The notes under the pieces were generated by a model. It did no database searches, was not told the origin of the DNA, and saw nothing but the letters and a program-made list of their open reading frames with translations. This document shows, in pieces, positions 41,266-49,493 of a DNA stretch of 64,000 bases; within the stretch, counting starts at the first letter, position 1, and the number at the start of each line of letters is the position of its first letter. The stretch comes from Pedobacter xixiisoli (lineage in GTDB: Bacteria > Bacteroidota > Bacteroidia > Sphingobacteriales > Sphingobacteriaceae). The translations under genes were made by a program, and so were the position numbers. The stretch covers positions 62,001-126,000 of the forward strand of contig NZ_OCMT01000001.1 in assembly GCF_900215335.1 (NCBI RefSeq), in the 5' to 3' direction.

Positions 41266-41460
41266 TTAGTAGTCATCGTCGTCATCATCATCGAAACTAT
41301 CGAACGTATCCAAGTCATCCAGAGGCATGTCTAAATCATCTTCATCCTCATCAACATTTCTTTCATCTTGGATATCATCCAATTCTTCATCAGATTCTTC
41401 TTTTTTAGAATTTGGCTTGCCAGCTGGCTTGTTTTGAATAGGTTTTTTTGGCGTTTTCAT
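41266..41460 (-). CDS. small protein with basic head and long acidic tail
   Basis: A 64-residue protein of strongly divided charge. Residues 1-20 are basic (MKTPKKPIQNKPAGKPNSKK). Residues 21-64 hold mostly Asp and Glu (e.g. DERNVDEDEDDLDMPLDD) and end in seven Asp and a Tyr. It is surely disordered. Real-gene support: its own terminator, an ATG start after an AT-rich region with TAACTTTA, and a sharp amino-acid bias not expected from a random frame. Function unknown; acidic tails can mimic nucleic acid or bind basic proteins. Confidence 0.65.
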   Translation of the reverse strand: MKTPKKPIQNKPAGKPNSKKEESDEELDDIQDERNVDEDEDDLDMPLDDLDTFDSFDDDDDDDY

Positions 41461-41886
41461 TACTCAAAAAATTTTAATAGTTCGAAAGTTAAGTGCTCTA
41501 ATTAAAGTTACAAAAATCTTTTCTGAATTAGAAGATAGCAGCGTTTGTTTTGTTTTCTTATTGGCTCAAAAATAGAATAAAAACCACTTTTAGGAAAATT
41601 TTTTACATTTTTTTTGCTGGCTCTGAGCATCAATGAAATACGGGTTTCACTAAACTAAAAAAGCGTCCTGATTATGAAAAATCGGGACGCTTTTAACACA
41701 CAAATGAAACCTGAATTGAGATATACTTTTAGGTTAGGTTAAAAAATATCTTTTATCAATCCTATATGAACGTTCTCAGAACAAACAATTAATGTTTGCT
41801 TAATTTCTTATAACAAGTTTAATACAAAAAACACGAAGATGTGTGCTTATTTAGTGAGTGGTAGTAATATTTGAGTAAACGGTATT
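41461..41886. other. non-coding gap; only a terminator recognised
   Basis: The 426 bp between the acidic-tail gene and the kinase hold the hairpin at 41659-41694 and otherwise AT-rich sequence without repeats or ORFs that I can support. Confidence 0.5.
41659..41694 (-). terminator. terminator of the LytTR-kinase operon
   Basis: AAAAGCGTCCTGAT and ATCGGGACGCTTTT, a 14-bp stem with one wobble and an 8-nt loop, T-tract on the minus strand. It lies about 190 bp after the kinase stop, giving a long 3' region. Confidence 0.75.
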
Positions 41887-44823
41887 TTATCGGTTCATGG
41901 GTATAGAAATAGAGACAATTGTGCCCGTTTTTCCGTTCTGTTTTATGTTCAGCTGTATCGCTTTTGCTTCAATTTTATTCAAAAGGTTGATTCTTTCGTT
42001 GGTTAAATCCATTCCTTTGCTTTGATGACCATCTTTTTTTGCTGATAAAGAATTGTCTATACCAATACCATCGTCAATAATGCTGATTAATAAAGTATCG
42101 TCATTTACCTCTTTGATGGAAATGGTTACTTTACCACCTTCTTCTTTGGGCATAATGCCATGCCAAATCGCATTTTCTATATAGGGCTGCAATAACATAG
42201 ATGGAATTAGGGCTTCTTCTTTATCTATTGCATCGTCTACTTCAATAGCATATTGGAATTTTTCGCCAAACCTGTTCTTTTCTAAACTTAAATAAAGGTT
42301 GAGGTAATTAATCTCTTCTTCTAATGAAATATAACTCTGTGTACAGATCTCTAGGTTCTTTCTAATTAAACGGGCAAAGCCGGTAAGCACTTTATTCGCC
42401 GACATCGTATTCTTTGTATTGATGAAATGTTGGATGGAATTCATCACGTTAAATACAAAATGTGGATTCATCATGGCCTGCAAAGCTTGCTGTTCCAACA
42501 TCAAAATCTTGTTTTTTAATAACAGCTGTTCCTGCTCTTTATTTTTTTGTCGTTTCGTAATACGAACACCAATTACATAAATTAAAAATCCGCCAATAAC
42601 AATCAAAATACTGATGAACCACCAACTTTGGTGAAACCGTCTTTCGAGAACTAGTTTGATTTTTGTAGGCTCGCTCCAGCTGCTATTCTGGCTTTTGGCA
42701 CTAACCTCAAAAGTATATTCGCCAGGTTCAAGAGATGAGAGTTCCAGTCTGCGGTTTTTGGTTTCAATCCAAGTTCCTCTGTTTTTTAAGCGATATCGAT
42801 AACTGATGTTTCGGTTTTTAAAATCAATAGCACTGTAGTTGATGATTAAATTCTGTTCATTAGGTTTGAGTATGAAGTTTTTGCTAGTTAAATCAAGCGC
42901 TTTTTTATTATTGATGATAGAATTGATGTAGATTTTTGGCGGTTCGGTATTCTGTAGCGAATGATTGTAAGCGAAGTAAACTAATCCGTTATTGGTAGCA
43001 AAATAGGCAGTGTCTTTATCGATGTAAAGGTCATTCAAGTCATCGGATAAAATACCATTTACATCGTCAAATGTATTGATACTAATGCCGCCATTTAAGA
43101 TAGAAATTCTGTTGATGCCTGTATTGCTAATGGCCCAAAGGTATTCGCCACGTACAAAAAGTTTATTGATGATGTTGTTGTTTAGTCCCTTTTTATTATT
43201 GATAATATGAGTGATTTTGCCATCTTTGAAAATCACAATTCCGTAGCCATCTGTAGCCATGGCAATACTTCCATCAGCCATTTGGCGTATATCATTTATC
43301 CTTTTAGTTAATAGCGGATATCTTTCGTAATGCTTATTAAGTTTGTTATAGTTAAATTCTGATAAGCCATTGATATTAGAAAACCAGAGGTTTTGCTGCT
43401 TGTCATAAAATACGCGATAGGAACGGTCTTTGAAAAAATCTTGCTCTTCTTTATACTTGAAGGAAGAAAACTGCAGTTGGTTCCGGTCGTTGATAATCAC
43501 CACTCCCGAAGACATAGATAAAGTAAGCTTCGAGGTGCTGTCAATTGCAAAGTTTTTAACCACGAACATCAAATTGTTGGTTTCTTTAAGGAATTTGAAA
43601 TCCGAAGTAAGGGGGTAATTGCTGCTCACAGAGCCTAAACCATAGTCGGAAGCGAAGAAGATGCGTTTGTTTGTTTTATCGACAACTAGTTGCTTAATTG
43701 TGTTGTATTTGCTGGCATCTGGAAGTTTAACTTGTATTGTTTTTTTTGTTTTTAAATCTAAAATATTGATGCTACTATTATTGCTTCCCAACCAAAGCCT
43801 ATTGTTTTTGTCTTTTACAATACTTTTGATGTTGGGACCTTTTAATCCATCCTCTTTCCCAAACGTATACAATTGGTCTTTGATTTTTGGCAGCTTATAA
43901 ATTCCATTTTTGGTAGTAAACCATAAATTCCCCTGATTATCTCTAATAGTTTGGTTTACGCTAATACTTTGCAAAAATCTTTTTCCTCCACTTCCATCAA
44001 GGTTGATTCCGTTAACGCCATCATCATTAGAAAACCATAACTTTTTTTCGCCTAGTAAAATGTAGCCCAAATTAGAATTTAGCAAATGAGGGTTTATTTT
44101 TAGCACCTCTTTTGTAATTCCTTTTTCTATAGTACTTAAACCTTGTTGATTTAAAAAATAGATTTTTCCGTTAATTCGGTTAATCGCTTTATAAGATACT
44201 GGGTGTATTTTAGTTTTCGACGGAATAAAAAGTCCATTGGAAAAAATGAAGTTTGCGGTGCTGTTAACGGCTCTAATGTCATTTTTCTCATCCTCGTAAA
44301 TAAACACGTTCTGGTACTTTTGCTCAGTGCTGTTCGAGATAATTTTAGTTGTTTTTTTGCCGTCCCAAACACCAATGATGTTGTTGTTGGTACCAAACCA
44401 CAGTCTACCTTTACTGTCTTCCAAAAATGAAACCACAACACCGTTTAAGTTCAGTTCTTTGAGATTGGTATCAGTTCTTTCATTGTGAATTTTACCATTC
44501 AAAAAATAGCTCAACTGTCCATTCAAGGCCATAAACCAAATCCGCCCTTTACTGTCTTCCCTTAGTTGTAAAATCTGGTTATCAGGTAGGCCGTCATCCA
44601 CTGAGAAATTCTCAAATACTGCGCCATCAAATCTACTTACTCCAGCATCTGTAGCAATCCAGATAAAGCCTTTTTGATCTTGCAAGGTGTAATAGCAGTT
44701 GTTGCTAGGCAAGCCATCTTTGGTGGTGTAATGAGGAAGATAAACGGTTTGGGCGTAACTTTTTCCAAGGCATAAAATGACTAGGAAATAAAAAGAGACT
44801 ATTTTAAGTACGCTATTTCTCAC
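41887..44823 (-). CDS. two-component-propeller sensor histidine kinase (LytS-like kinase core)
   Basis: A 978-residue sensor. A signal peptide (ending KSYAQ) precedes two seven-bladed Reg_prop propellers (about 25-640, blades such as LQDQKGFIWIATDAGVSRFD, LREDSKGRIWFMALNGQLSY and LEDSKGRLWFGTNNNIIGVW). A Y_Y_Y immunoglobulin-like domain (about 655-720), one membrane helix (about 735-755) and a His_kinase domain follow. Phospho-acceptor His788 is in AMMNPHFVFNVMNSIQHF. An HATPase domain (about 880-978) ends the protein. Usually such kinases sense polysaccharides or nutrients in the periplasm. It overlaps the LytTR regulator gene by 11 bp, so the two are coupled. Confidence 0.93.
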   Translation of the reverse strand: MRNSVLKIVSFYFLVILCLGKSYAQTVYLPHYTTKDGLPSNNCYYTLQDQKGFIWIATDAGVSRFDGAVFENFSVDDGLPDNQILQLREDSKGRIWFMALNGQLSYFLNGKIHNERTDTNLKELNLNGVVVSFLEDSKGRLWFGTNNNIIGVWDGKKTTKIISNSTEQKYQNVFIYEDEKNDIRAVNSTANFIFSNGLFIPSKTKIHPVSYKAINRINGKIYFLNQQGLSTIEKGITKEVLKINPHLLNSNLGYILLGEKKLWFSNDDGVNGINLDGSGGKRFLQSISVNQTIRDNQGNLWFTTKNGIYKLPKIKDQLYTFGKEDGLKGPNIKSIVKDKNNRLWLGSNNSSINILDLKTKKTIQVKLPDASKYNTIKQLVVDKTNKRIFFASDYGLGSVSSNYPLTSDFKFLKETNNLMFVVKNFAIDSTSKLTLSMSSGVVIINDRNQLQFSSFKYKEEQDFFKDRSYRVFYDKQQNLWFSNINGLSEFNYNKLNKHYERYPLLTKRINDIRQMADGSIAMATDGYGIVIFKDGKITHIINNKKGLNNNIINKLFVRGEYLWAISNTGINRISILNGGISINTFDDVNGILSDDLNDLYIDKDTAYFATNNGLVYFAYNHSLQNTEPPKIYINSIINNKKALDLTSKNFILKPNEQNLIINYSAIDFKNRNISYRYRLKNRGTWIETKNRRLELSSLEPGEYTFEVSAKSQNSSWSEPTKIKLVLERRFHQSWWFISILIVIGGFLIYVIGVRITKRQKNKEQEQLLLKNKILMLEQQALQAMMNPHFVFNVMNSIQHFINTKNTMSANKVLTGFARLIRKNLEICTQSYISLEEEINYLNLYLSLEKNRFGEKFQYAIEVDDAIDKEEALIPSMLLQPYIENAIWHGIMPKEEGGKVTISIKEVNDDTLLISIIDDGIGIDNSLSAKKDGHQSKGMDLTNERINLLNKIEAKAIQLNIKQNGKTGTIVSISIPMNR

Positions 44824-45595
44824 TTTGTAGTTGACTGTAGTTTTTCATTTTCTCAAAAAAATCGCTGGCCCTTCTTCTTGAAACCACAATATTTTGTCCA
44901 TTCGAAAGTGATAACACCAAACCGTTTTTATTGTTGTATTCCTTTACGTATTTTAAGTTAACAATGCTCGATTTATGTATCCTTACAAAACGGTCTTCGG
45001 GTAAAATTTCCTCGTAATCTTTAAGTACTTTCGAAACTGTTATTTTTTCGGTGTTCTTTAAATGGAAAATAGAATAGTTGCTGTCTGCTTCTATATGAAT
45101 AATTTCATCAAGGTCTACTAAGCGGTAGCCTTGTCCGCTTGGCAGCGTTAATCTGCAAACACCTTTTTGCTCTTTAAGGTCTTCTTCTAAATTTTTAAGA
45201 CTATTACTTCTGTTTAACGCATCATTTAAAGCTCGTTGTTTTAATGCCTTTTCTACTGCGGCGACAAGCTCATCAATATCAATTGGTTTTAAAAGATAAT
45301 CTAGTGCGTTAGCCTTAATTGCTTTCAATGCGTATTGGTCGTAAGCGGTAGTGAAAACCACATTGGCATTAGCCTCTTGGGCTTGTGGAATTAATGAGAA
45401 GCCGTTTTCTGCCGGCATGGCAATATCCAAGAAAATGAGGTCAACATCGAAACTTTGAAGCAAGAATCTAGCTTCGTTAACAGACTTGGCAATACCACAA
45501 ATGTTGACATCAGGACAATTTTCCTGTAATAGAAAGTATAGTGAGGAACGTGCAAATTCCTCGTCATCAACAATAATTGTGTTTAATGCCGCCAT
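44813..45595 (-). CDS. LytTR-family response regulator
   Basis: A 260-residue regulator. The receiver domain (about 1-120) has Asp57 in LIFLDIAMPAENGF and acidic residues DDEE at positions 10-13. The LytTR DNA-binding domain (about 150-255) has LVDLDEIIHIEADSNYSIFH, FVRIHKSSIVNLKYVKEY and VVSRRRASDFFEKM. It is the first gene of the pair with the propeller kinase. The divergent gap to the ferritin-like genes (45596-45725) makes those genes possible targets, which is inference. Confidence 0.94.
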   Translation of the reverse strand: MAALNTIIVDDEEFARSSLYFLLQENCPDVNICGIAKSVNEARFLLQSFDVDLIFLDIAMPAENGFSLIPQAQEANANVVFTTAYDQYALKAIKANALDYLLKPIDIDELVAAVEKALKQRALNDALNRSNSLKNLEEDLKEQKGVCRLTLPSGQGYRLVDLDEIIHIEADSNYSIFHLKNTEKITVSKVLKDYEEILPEDRFVRIHKSSIVNLKYVKEYNNKNGLVLSLSNGQNIVVSRRRASDFFEKMKNYSQLQSEK

Positions 45596-45725
45596 GTTTT
45601 AGTTTGGCTCAATTTATCAAAAAATGATGCTAATATGAAATATTTTTGATTTCGTAAATCCAAATGTTTTTACTTCTCGTAAGTGTCTGTAACCAACCTT
45701 TAAATTAAACCCCTAAAAAAGTGTT

Positions 45726-46445
45726 ATGGAAAATTTAGAAGAGAACCAAAAAACATCACCTAAAGAAACAGATATTTTTGATGCAAGGCTGCAAAGAAGA
45801 GCTTTTCTTCAGTATGCCGGAGCAGGAGCAGCGGTAGTAGCCTTAGTAGCTGCTGGCTGTAAAAAAGACAGACCTGTTTACACCGATTTTGGTGCAACGC
45901 TTGACTTTAAAGATGATACTGGCGTACTTAATTACGCTTATGCATTAGAGCAACTAGAGGCTGCATTTTACATCAAGGTAGCTTCTGCACCACCATCAGG
46001 ATTTACACAAGCTCAAAAAAATTATTTTCAGGATGTACAATATCATGAGATTGCGCACAGGGAGTTTTTTAAAAAGGCATTAGGTACAGCCTCCATAGGA
46101 AGCTTAGAAGTTGATTTTTCTTCGATAGATTTTACTAGCGCTTCGAGTGTGTTAGGTGCAGCAAAAACTTTCGAAGATTTAGGCGTTGCAGCATATAATG
46201 GTGCGGGTGCCAGATTAAAAACTGCTGCAAATTTGGTTATTGCTGGGCAAATTGTTTCAGTAGAAGCTCGCCATGCAGCTTGGGTAAGAGAGCAACTTAC
46301 GCCTGGAACCTTCGCAGACTTAAATAGTTTGACGGGTCTTGGTTCAAGTAATTCGGGAGGATTAGATGGTGCCCTAAGCCCAGACAAAGTTTTGGCTGCA
46401 GCTAAACCATTTATCAAAACTAAAATTAACATCATTAATCTTTAA
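45726..46445 (+). CDS. ferritin-like domain lipoprotein (Ferritin_2 family), probably Tat exported
   Basis: A 239-residue protein. Residues about 23-51 (LQRRAFLQYAGAGAAVVALV then AAGCKK) combine a twin-arginine motif with a lipobox Cys. The rest is a four-helix ferritin-like bundle: LNYAYALEQLEAAFYIKVAS, YHEIAHREFFKKAL, TFEDLGVAAYNGAGARLKTA and IVSVEARHAAWVREQL. The acidic and His residues stand at the spacing of a di-iron site. The same family includes plant and bacterial desiccation-related proteins; function is unproven. The gene 18 bp downstream is a paralogue, so the two likely form one complex or operon. Confidence 0.85.
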   Translation: MENLEENQKTSPKETDIFDARLQRRAFLQYAGAGAAVVALVAAGCKKDRPVYTDFGATLDFKDDTGVLNYAYALEQLEAAFYIKVASAPPSGFTQAQKNYFQDVQYHEIAHREFFKKALGTASIGSLEVDFSSIDFTSASSVLGAAKTFEDLGVAAYNGAGARLKTAANLVIAGQIVSVEARHAAWVREQLTPGTFADLNSLTGLGSSNSGGLDGALSPDKVLAAAKPFIKTKINIINL

Positions 46446-46463
46446 CCCTTAAACTCAGCAATC

Positions 46464-47342
46464 ATGAATATTGTAAATATATTAGAAGAAATAGAAAAAG
46501 TTGATGGCGAAATCTATGAGAGATTAAATCCACGTCGCCAAGCGATGAAAGACTTTTTTAATGTGGGTAAGAAAATTTCGTTAGCGGCAATGCCTTTGGC
46601 TTTGGGTTCTATGTTTAATAAAGCTTATGGTCAAACTACGTTACCAACGGCAGTGGTAGATGTGCTAAATTTTGCACTGTCGTTAGAATATCTTGAATAT
46701 CATTACTACAACCATGCTTTATTAGGTACAGATGTAACTTTTACCTACCCTGGTGCTTCAAGGGCGGCTATTACAGTGATTCGCGATCATGAGAAAGCAC
46801 ACGTAGATTTGTTAAAAGGTGCATTGGGTGCTTCTGCTAGAGCGGAAATAACTTATGCAATGACAGATTTTACTGCAGGTGGCGCTTTTCCTGTGTATAG
46901 TAGTTATCCAACATTTTTAGCAGTAGCACAGGGCTTTGAAGATACAGGAGTAAGGGCGTATAAAGGACAGGCTGGTGCCTTGATGGTTAGTCCGGGTGTT
47001 TTACAAACGGCTTTACAAATACACAGTGTGGAAGCTCGTCATGCTGCACAGATTCGCCTAATGAGAAGTACTCCAGAAGGAGGTAGTGTTGCCGTAAAAC
47101 CTTGGGTTAGTTTAGGTGCTGCCGGACAAGCTAACGATTCTGGGGTCCCAGCTTTAGATTTAGTTTATGCAGGTGAAGATTCTGTTATGCAAGCAACAAT
47201 AAGCATTCCGCCATTAACTGGAGCACCAACAGCCAACGATGGACAGAAAAAAGCGGCAGTAGAAAGTTTTGATGAGATTTTGGTAAAGGCTAAAGTAGTA
47301 GAAATTGCCAATATCTTCCTTAGAACAGGATTTAAACTTTAA
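46464..47342 (+). CDS. second ferritin-like domain protein (Ferritin_2 family)
   Basis: A 292-residue protein. An N-terminal helix with RR (residues 23-24) precedes a hydrophobic export-like stretch (about 35-58, KKISLAAMPLALGSMFNKAY, ending GQT). The four-helix bundle carries FALSLEYLEYHYYNHALLGT, IRDHEKAHVDLLKGALGA, GFEDTGVRAYKGQAGAL and IHSVEARHAAQIRLMRST. It keeps the E, ExxH-type ligands expected for iron. It is about 50 residues longer than its partner, with an extra C-terminal helix. Paralogue of the preceding gene, separated by 18 bp. Confidence 0.85.
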   Translation: MNIVNILEEIEKVDGEIYERLNPRRQAMKDFFNVGKKISLAAMPLALGSMFNKAYGQTTLPTAVVDVLNFALSLEYLEYHYYNHALLGTDVTFTYPGASRAAITVIRDHEKAHVDLLKGALGASARAEITYAMTDFTAGGAFPVYSSYPTFLAVAQGFEDTGVRAYKGQAGALMVSPGVLQTALQIHSVEARHAAQIRLMRSTPEGGSVAVKPWVSLGAAGQANDSGVPALDLVYAGEDSVMQATISIPPLTGAPTANDGQKKAAVESFDEILVKAKVVEIANIFLRTGFKL

Positions 47343-47436
47343 ATTTTTAAAACCGAACCTTCTATACTCCCTTATTATTTGAAAAGAAACTCGCAGCTGT
47401 GTTTCCTTCAAGTAGTAGGGGATTTTTCATTTTCTG

Positions 47437-47940
47437 CTATTTGGTCACTTGAAAATTATTGAGGAAAATGTCTTTGTTTTGAAGGCTTTCTCCATCAGGA
47501 ATGACTACTGAAAGACTGTAATATACACCATCTACAAAAATGATATGCATGAAAATAGATTTTTTCTCATTCTCATTTTTGCCCTCTGTTAGGTAGCTAA
47601 CGTAGTTTTTGTTCTGTTTTATTTTTACTTGCTCTAAGTTATATCCTGCTAAAGTAGTTTGTAGACCGCTTAAAAATTCGCTAGCAAATTCATTGGTCAT
47701 AACTAATTTGTTAAATGCCTTTGGAGCTATTTTTAGATTTTGCGCAATAAAGCTGTAGGTTACTGTATAAACCGTATTCGTAGTGTCTTTTAATGCAAAG
47801 GTAGTTCCTGCCGTTTTTGATGGAGCTGTTGGAAAAGCAACTATTACACGATTGGTAACTCTTTGCTTTACCCAAGTCTTTTGTGCAAAAACAAAAACCG
47901 AATTTATGATTAGAAAACAGATAAAGATAGCTCGTTTCAT
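47437..47940 (-). CDS. secreted protein of unknown function
   Basis: A 167-residue protein with a signal peptide (MKRAIFICFLIINSVFVFAQ). The mature part is a single strand/helix domain (VIVAFPTAPSKTAGTTFALK, YNLEQVKIKQNKNYVSYLTE, IFMHIIFVDGVYYSLSVVIP). I do not recognise the family. The pattern of a small alpha/beta periplasmic domain resembles PsbP/MOG1-like folds, but that is a guess. Convergent with the ferritin-like pair and 32 bp downstream of mqnC on the same strand. Confidence 0.65.
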   Translation of the reverse strand: MKRAIFICFLIINSVFVFAQKTWVKQRVTNRVIVAFPTAPSKTAGTTFALKDTTNTVYTVTYSFIAQNLKIAPKAFNKLVMTNEFASEFLSGLQTTLAGYNLEQVKIKQNKNYVSYLTEGKNENEKKSIFMHIIFVDGVYYSLSVVIPDGESLQNKDIFLNNFQVTK

Positions 47941-47971
47941 TGCGGTTTTACTTTTGGATTTCTATTTTAAA

Positions 47972-49096
47972 CTAGTAAGTAATCACTTGCTCTTCTAATT
48001 CAGCCGGTAATTCTCTATAATTGTATTTTTGTCCGCGTAGTTGCGGTTCAAAACCAGCTTCTTTAATCGCTGTTTGTATGCCGTTTGCTGTAAAACGATG
48101 TGGTGCACCAGCGGCAGAAACCACATTTTCTTCAATCATGATAGAACCAAAATCATTAGCGCCAGCGTGCAGACAAAGCTGAGCTACAGCTTTACCAACC
48201 GTTAGCCAACTTGCTTGTATGTTTTTTATGTTCGGCAACATGATACGGCTCAATGCAATCATTCTTACATATTCGTCGCCAGTTACGTTGTTGCTAATTC
48301 CACGTAAACGTTTCAATAAAGTGCCATCGTCTTGGAAAGGCCAAGGAATAAACGCTAAGAAACCATTTGCCTCTGCAGGTTTTTCGCTTTGTACTTCACG
48401 TATCCAAACTAAATGCTCAAAACGCTCATCAATGGTCTCAACGTGACCAAACATCATCGTAGCCGAAGTAGTGATATCTAATTGGTGGCAAGCACGCATT
48501 ACATCCAGCCATTCTTGTCCACCACATTTACCTTTAGAAATCAGTCTTCTAACCCTATCATTCAATATTTCTGCACCAGCGCCAGGAAGCGAATCCATGC
48601 CAGCCTCTTTCAAAGTTCTTAAAACTTCGGTATGCGAAATGCCTTCAATTTTAGCTACGTGAGCAATTTCGGGTGGGCCTAAAGCGTGAAGCTTCAAATC
48701 AGGATAAAGTTCTTTCAGCTGCTTAAATAGGTTGGCGTAAAACTCCAATCCTAAATCTGGGTGATGCCCACCTTGCAGTAAAAGTTGATCGCCACCTAAG
48801 CGGAAAGTCTCTTCGATTTTAACTTTGTAAGTCTCAATATCGGTGATGTAGCTTTCATCGTGCCCTGGGCGACGGAAGAAATTACAGAATTTACAGTTGG
48901 CAATACAAACGTTAGTGGTATTTACATTACGGTCAATTTGCCAAGTTACCTTACCGCTCGGTACCTGTATTTTTCTTAGTTCATTTGCTGTGTAAGCCAA
49001 CTCGGAAGTGCTAGCATGGTGATATAAAAAAATACCTTCTTCTTTAGTTAAAAAATCGAAGTTTAGGGCTCTTTGCAGTAATTCTCCTGTATTCAT
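47972..49096 (-). CDS. mqnC: cyclic dehypoxanthine futalosine synthase MqnC
   Basis: A 374-residue radical-SAM enzyme of the futalosine route to menaquinone. The Cys triad of the 4Fe-4S cluster is in TTNVCIANCKFCNFF (CxxxCxxC). Typical family blocks are LLLQGGHHPDLGLEFY, SLPGAGAEIL, SATMMFGHVET, AFIPWPFQDDGT and NIQASWLTVGKAVAQLCLHAG. GANDFGSIMIEENVVSAAG near the C-terminus fits MqnC rather than MqnE. I prefer ATG 49096 (MNTGELLQRAL); the longer frame starts at 49144. A near-consensus TACCTTTA box ends 4 nt before that ATG. Confidence 0.93.
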   Translation of the reverse strand: MNTGELLQRALNFDFLTKEEGIFLYHHASTSELAYTANELRKIQVPSGKVTWQIDRNVNTTNVCIANCKFCNFFRRPGHDESYITDIETYKVKIEETFRLGGDQLLLQGGHHPDLGLEFYANLFKQLKELYPDLKLHALGPPEIAHVAKIEGISHTEVLRTLKEAGMDSLPGAGAEILNDRVRRLISKGKCGGQEWLDVMRACHQLDITTSATMMFGHVETIDERFEHLVWIREVQSEKPAEANGFLAFIPWPFQDDGTLLKRLRGISNNVTGDEYVRMIALSRIMLPNIKNIQASWLTVGKAVAQLCLHAGANDFGSIMIEENVVSAAGAPHRFTANGIQTAIKEAGFEPQLRGQKYNYRELPAELEEQVITY

Positions 49097-49493
49097 GGCG
49101 TAAAGGTAAGTATAATTAGGATTACAGAGATTGATAGAAAGCACACATTAACGAATTTTAACTTCTAAATTATATTGTAAATTAATTTGAAAAGCATTTG
49201 TTCGGTTTCATCGTTACGTTAAACCTGCTGTACTACTATTAAACTCTTTCGGTTCTGCGTCTTGCTTGGAAGTTTGATGCACAGGTCTAAGTTAAATAAA
49301 CCCAATAGTAGCGGCAGCTCCCGATTTTATCGGGACTAAAGCGGATAGTGGGGCTGCAGCAGCGATGAAATACAAGTATACATTTTCAAAAAAGCAATAA
49401 TCAGTTTTGTTACACCAATTAGTGTTTCAACTTTACAATCTTCCAACAATAAAACAATTTAACAATAAAGCAATTAAACTATCTTTGCCGACT
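49097..49493. repeat. divergent gap with one copy of the GCGATGAAA repeat
   Basis: 49309-49370 reads AGCGGCAGCTCCCGATTTTA then TCGGGACTAAAGCGGATAGT and ends GCAGCAGCGATGAAA. It contains CCCGATTTTATCGGG (a perfect hairpin) and is related to 58658-58776. The remaining sequence has no ORF I can support. Confidence 0.5.
49480..49487 (+). promoter_or_regulatory. -7 promoter box of the M16 peptidase gene, nearly leaderless
   Basis: TATCTTTG, an exact TAnnTTTG match, ends 6 nt before ATG 49494. It lies inside the longer frame from 49407, which argues that 49494 is the real start. Confidence 0.5.
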
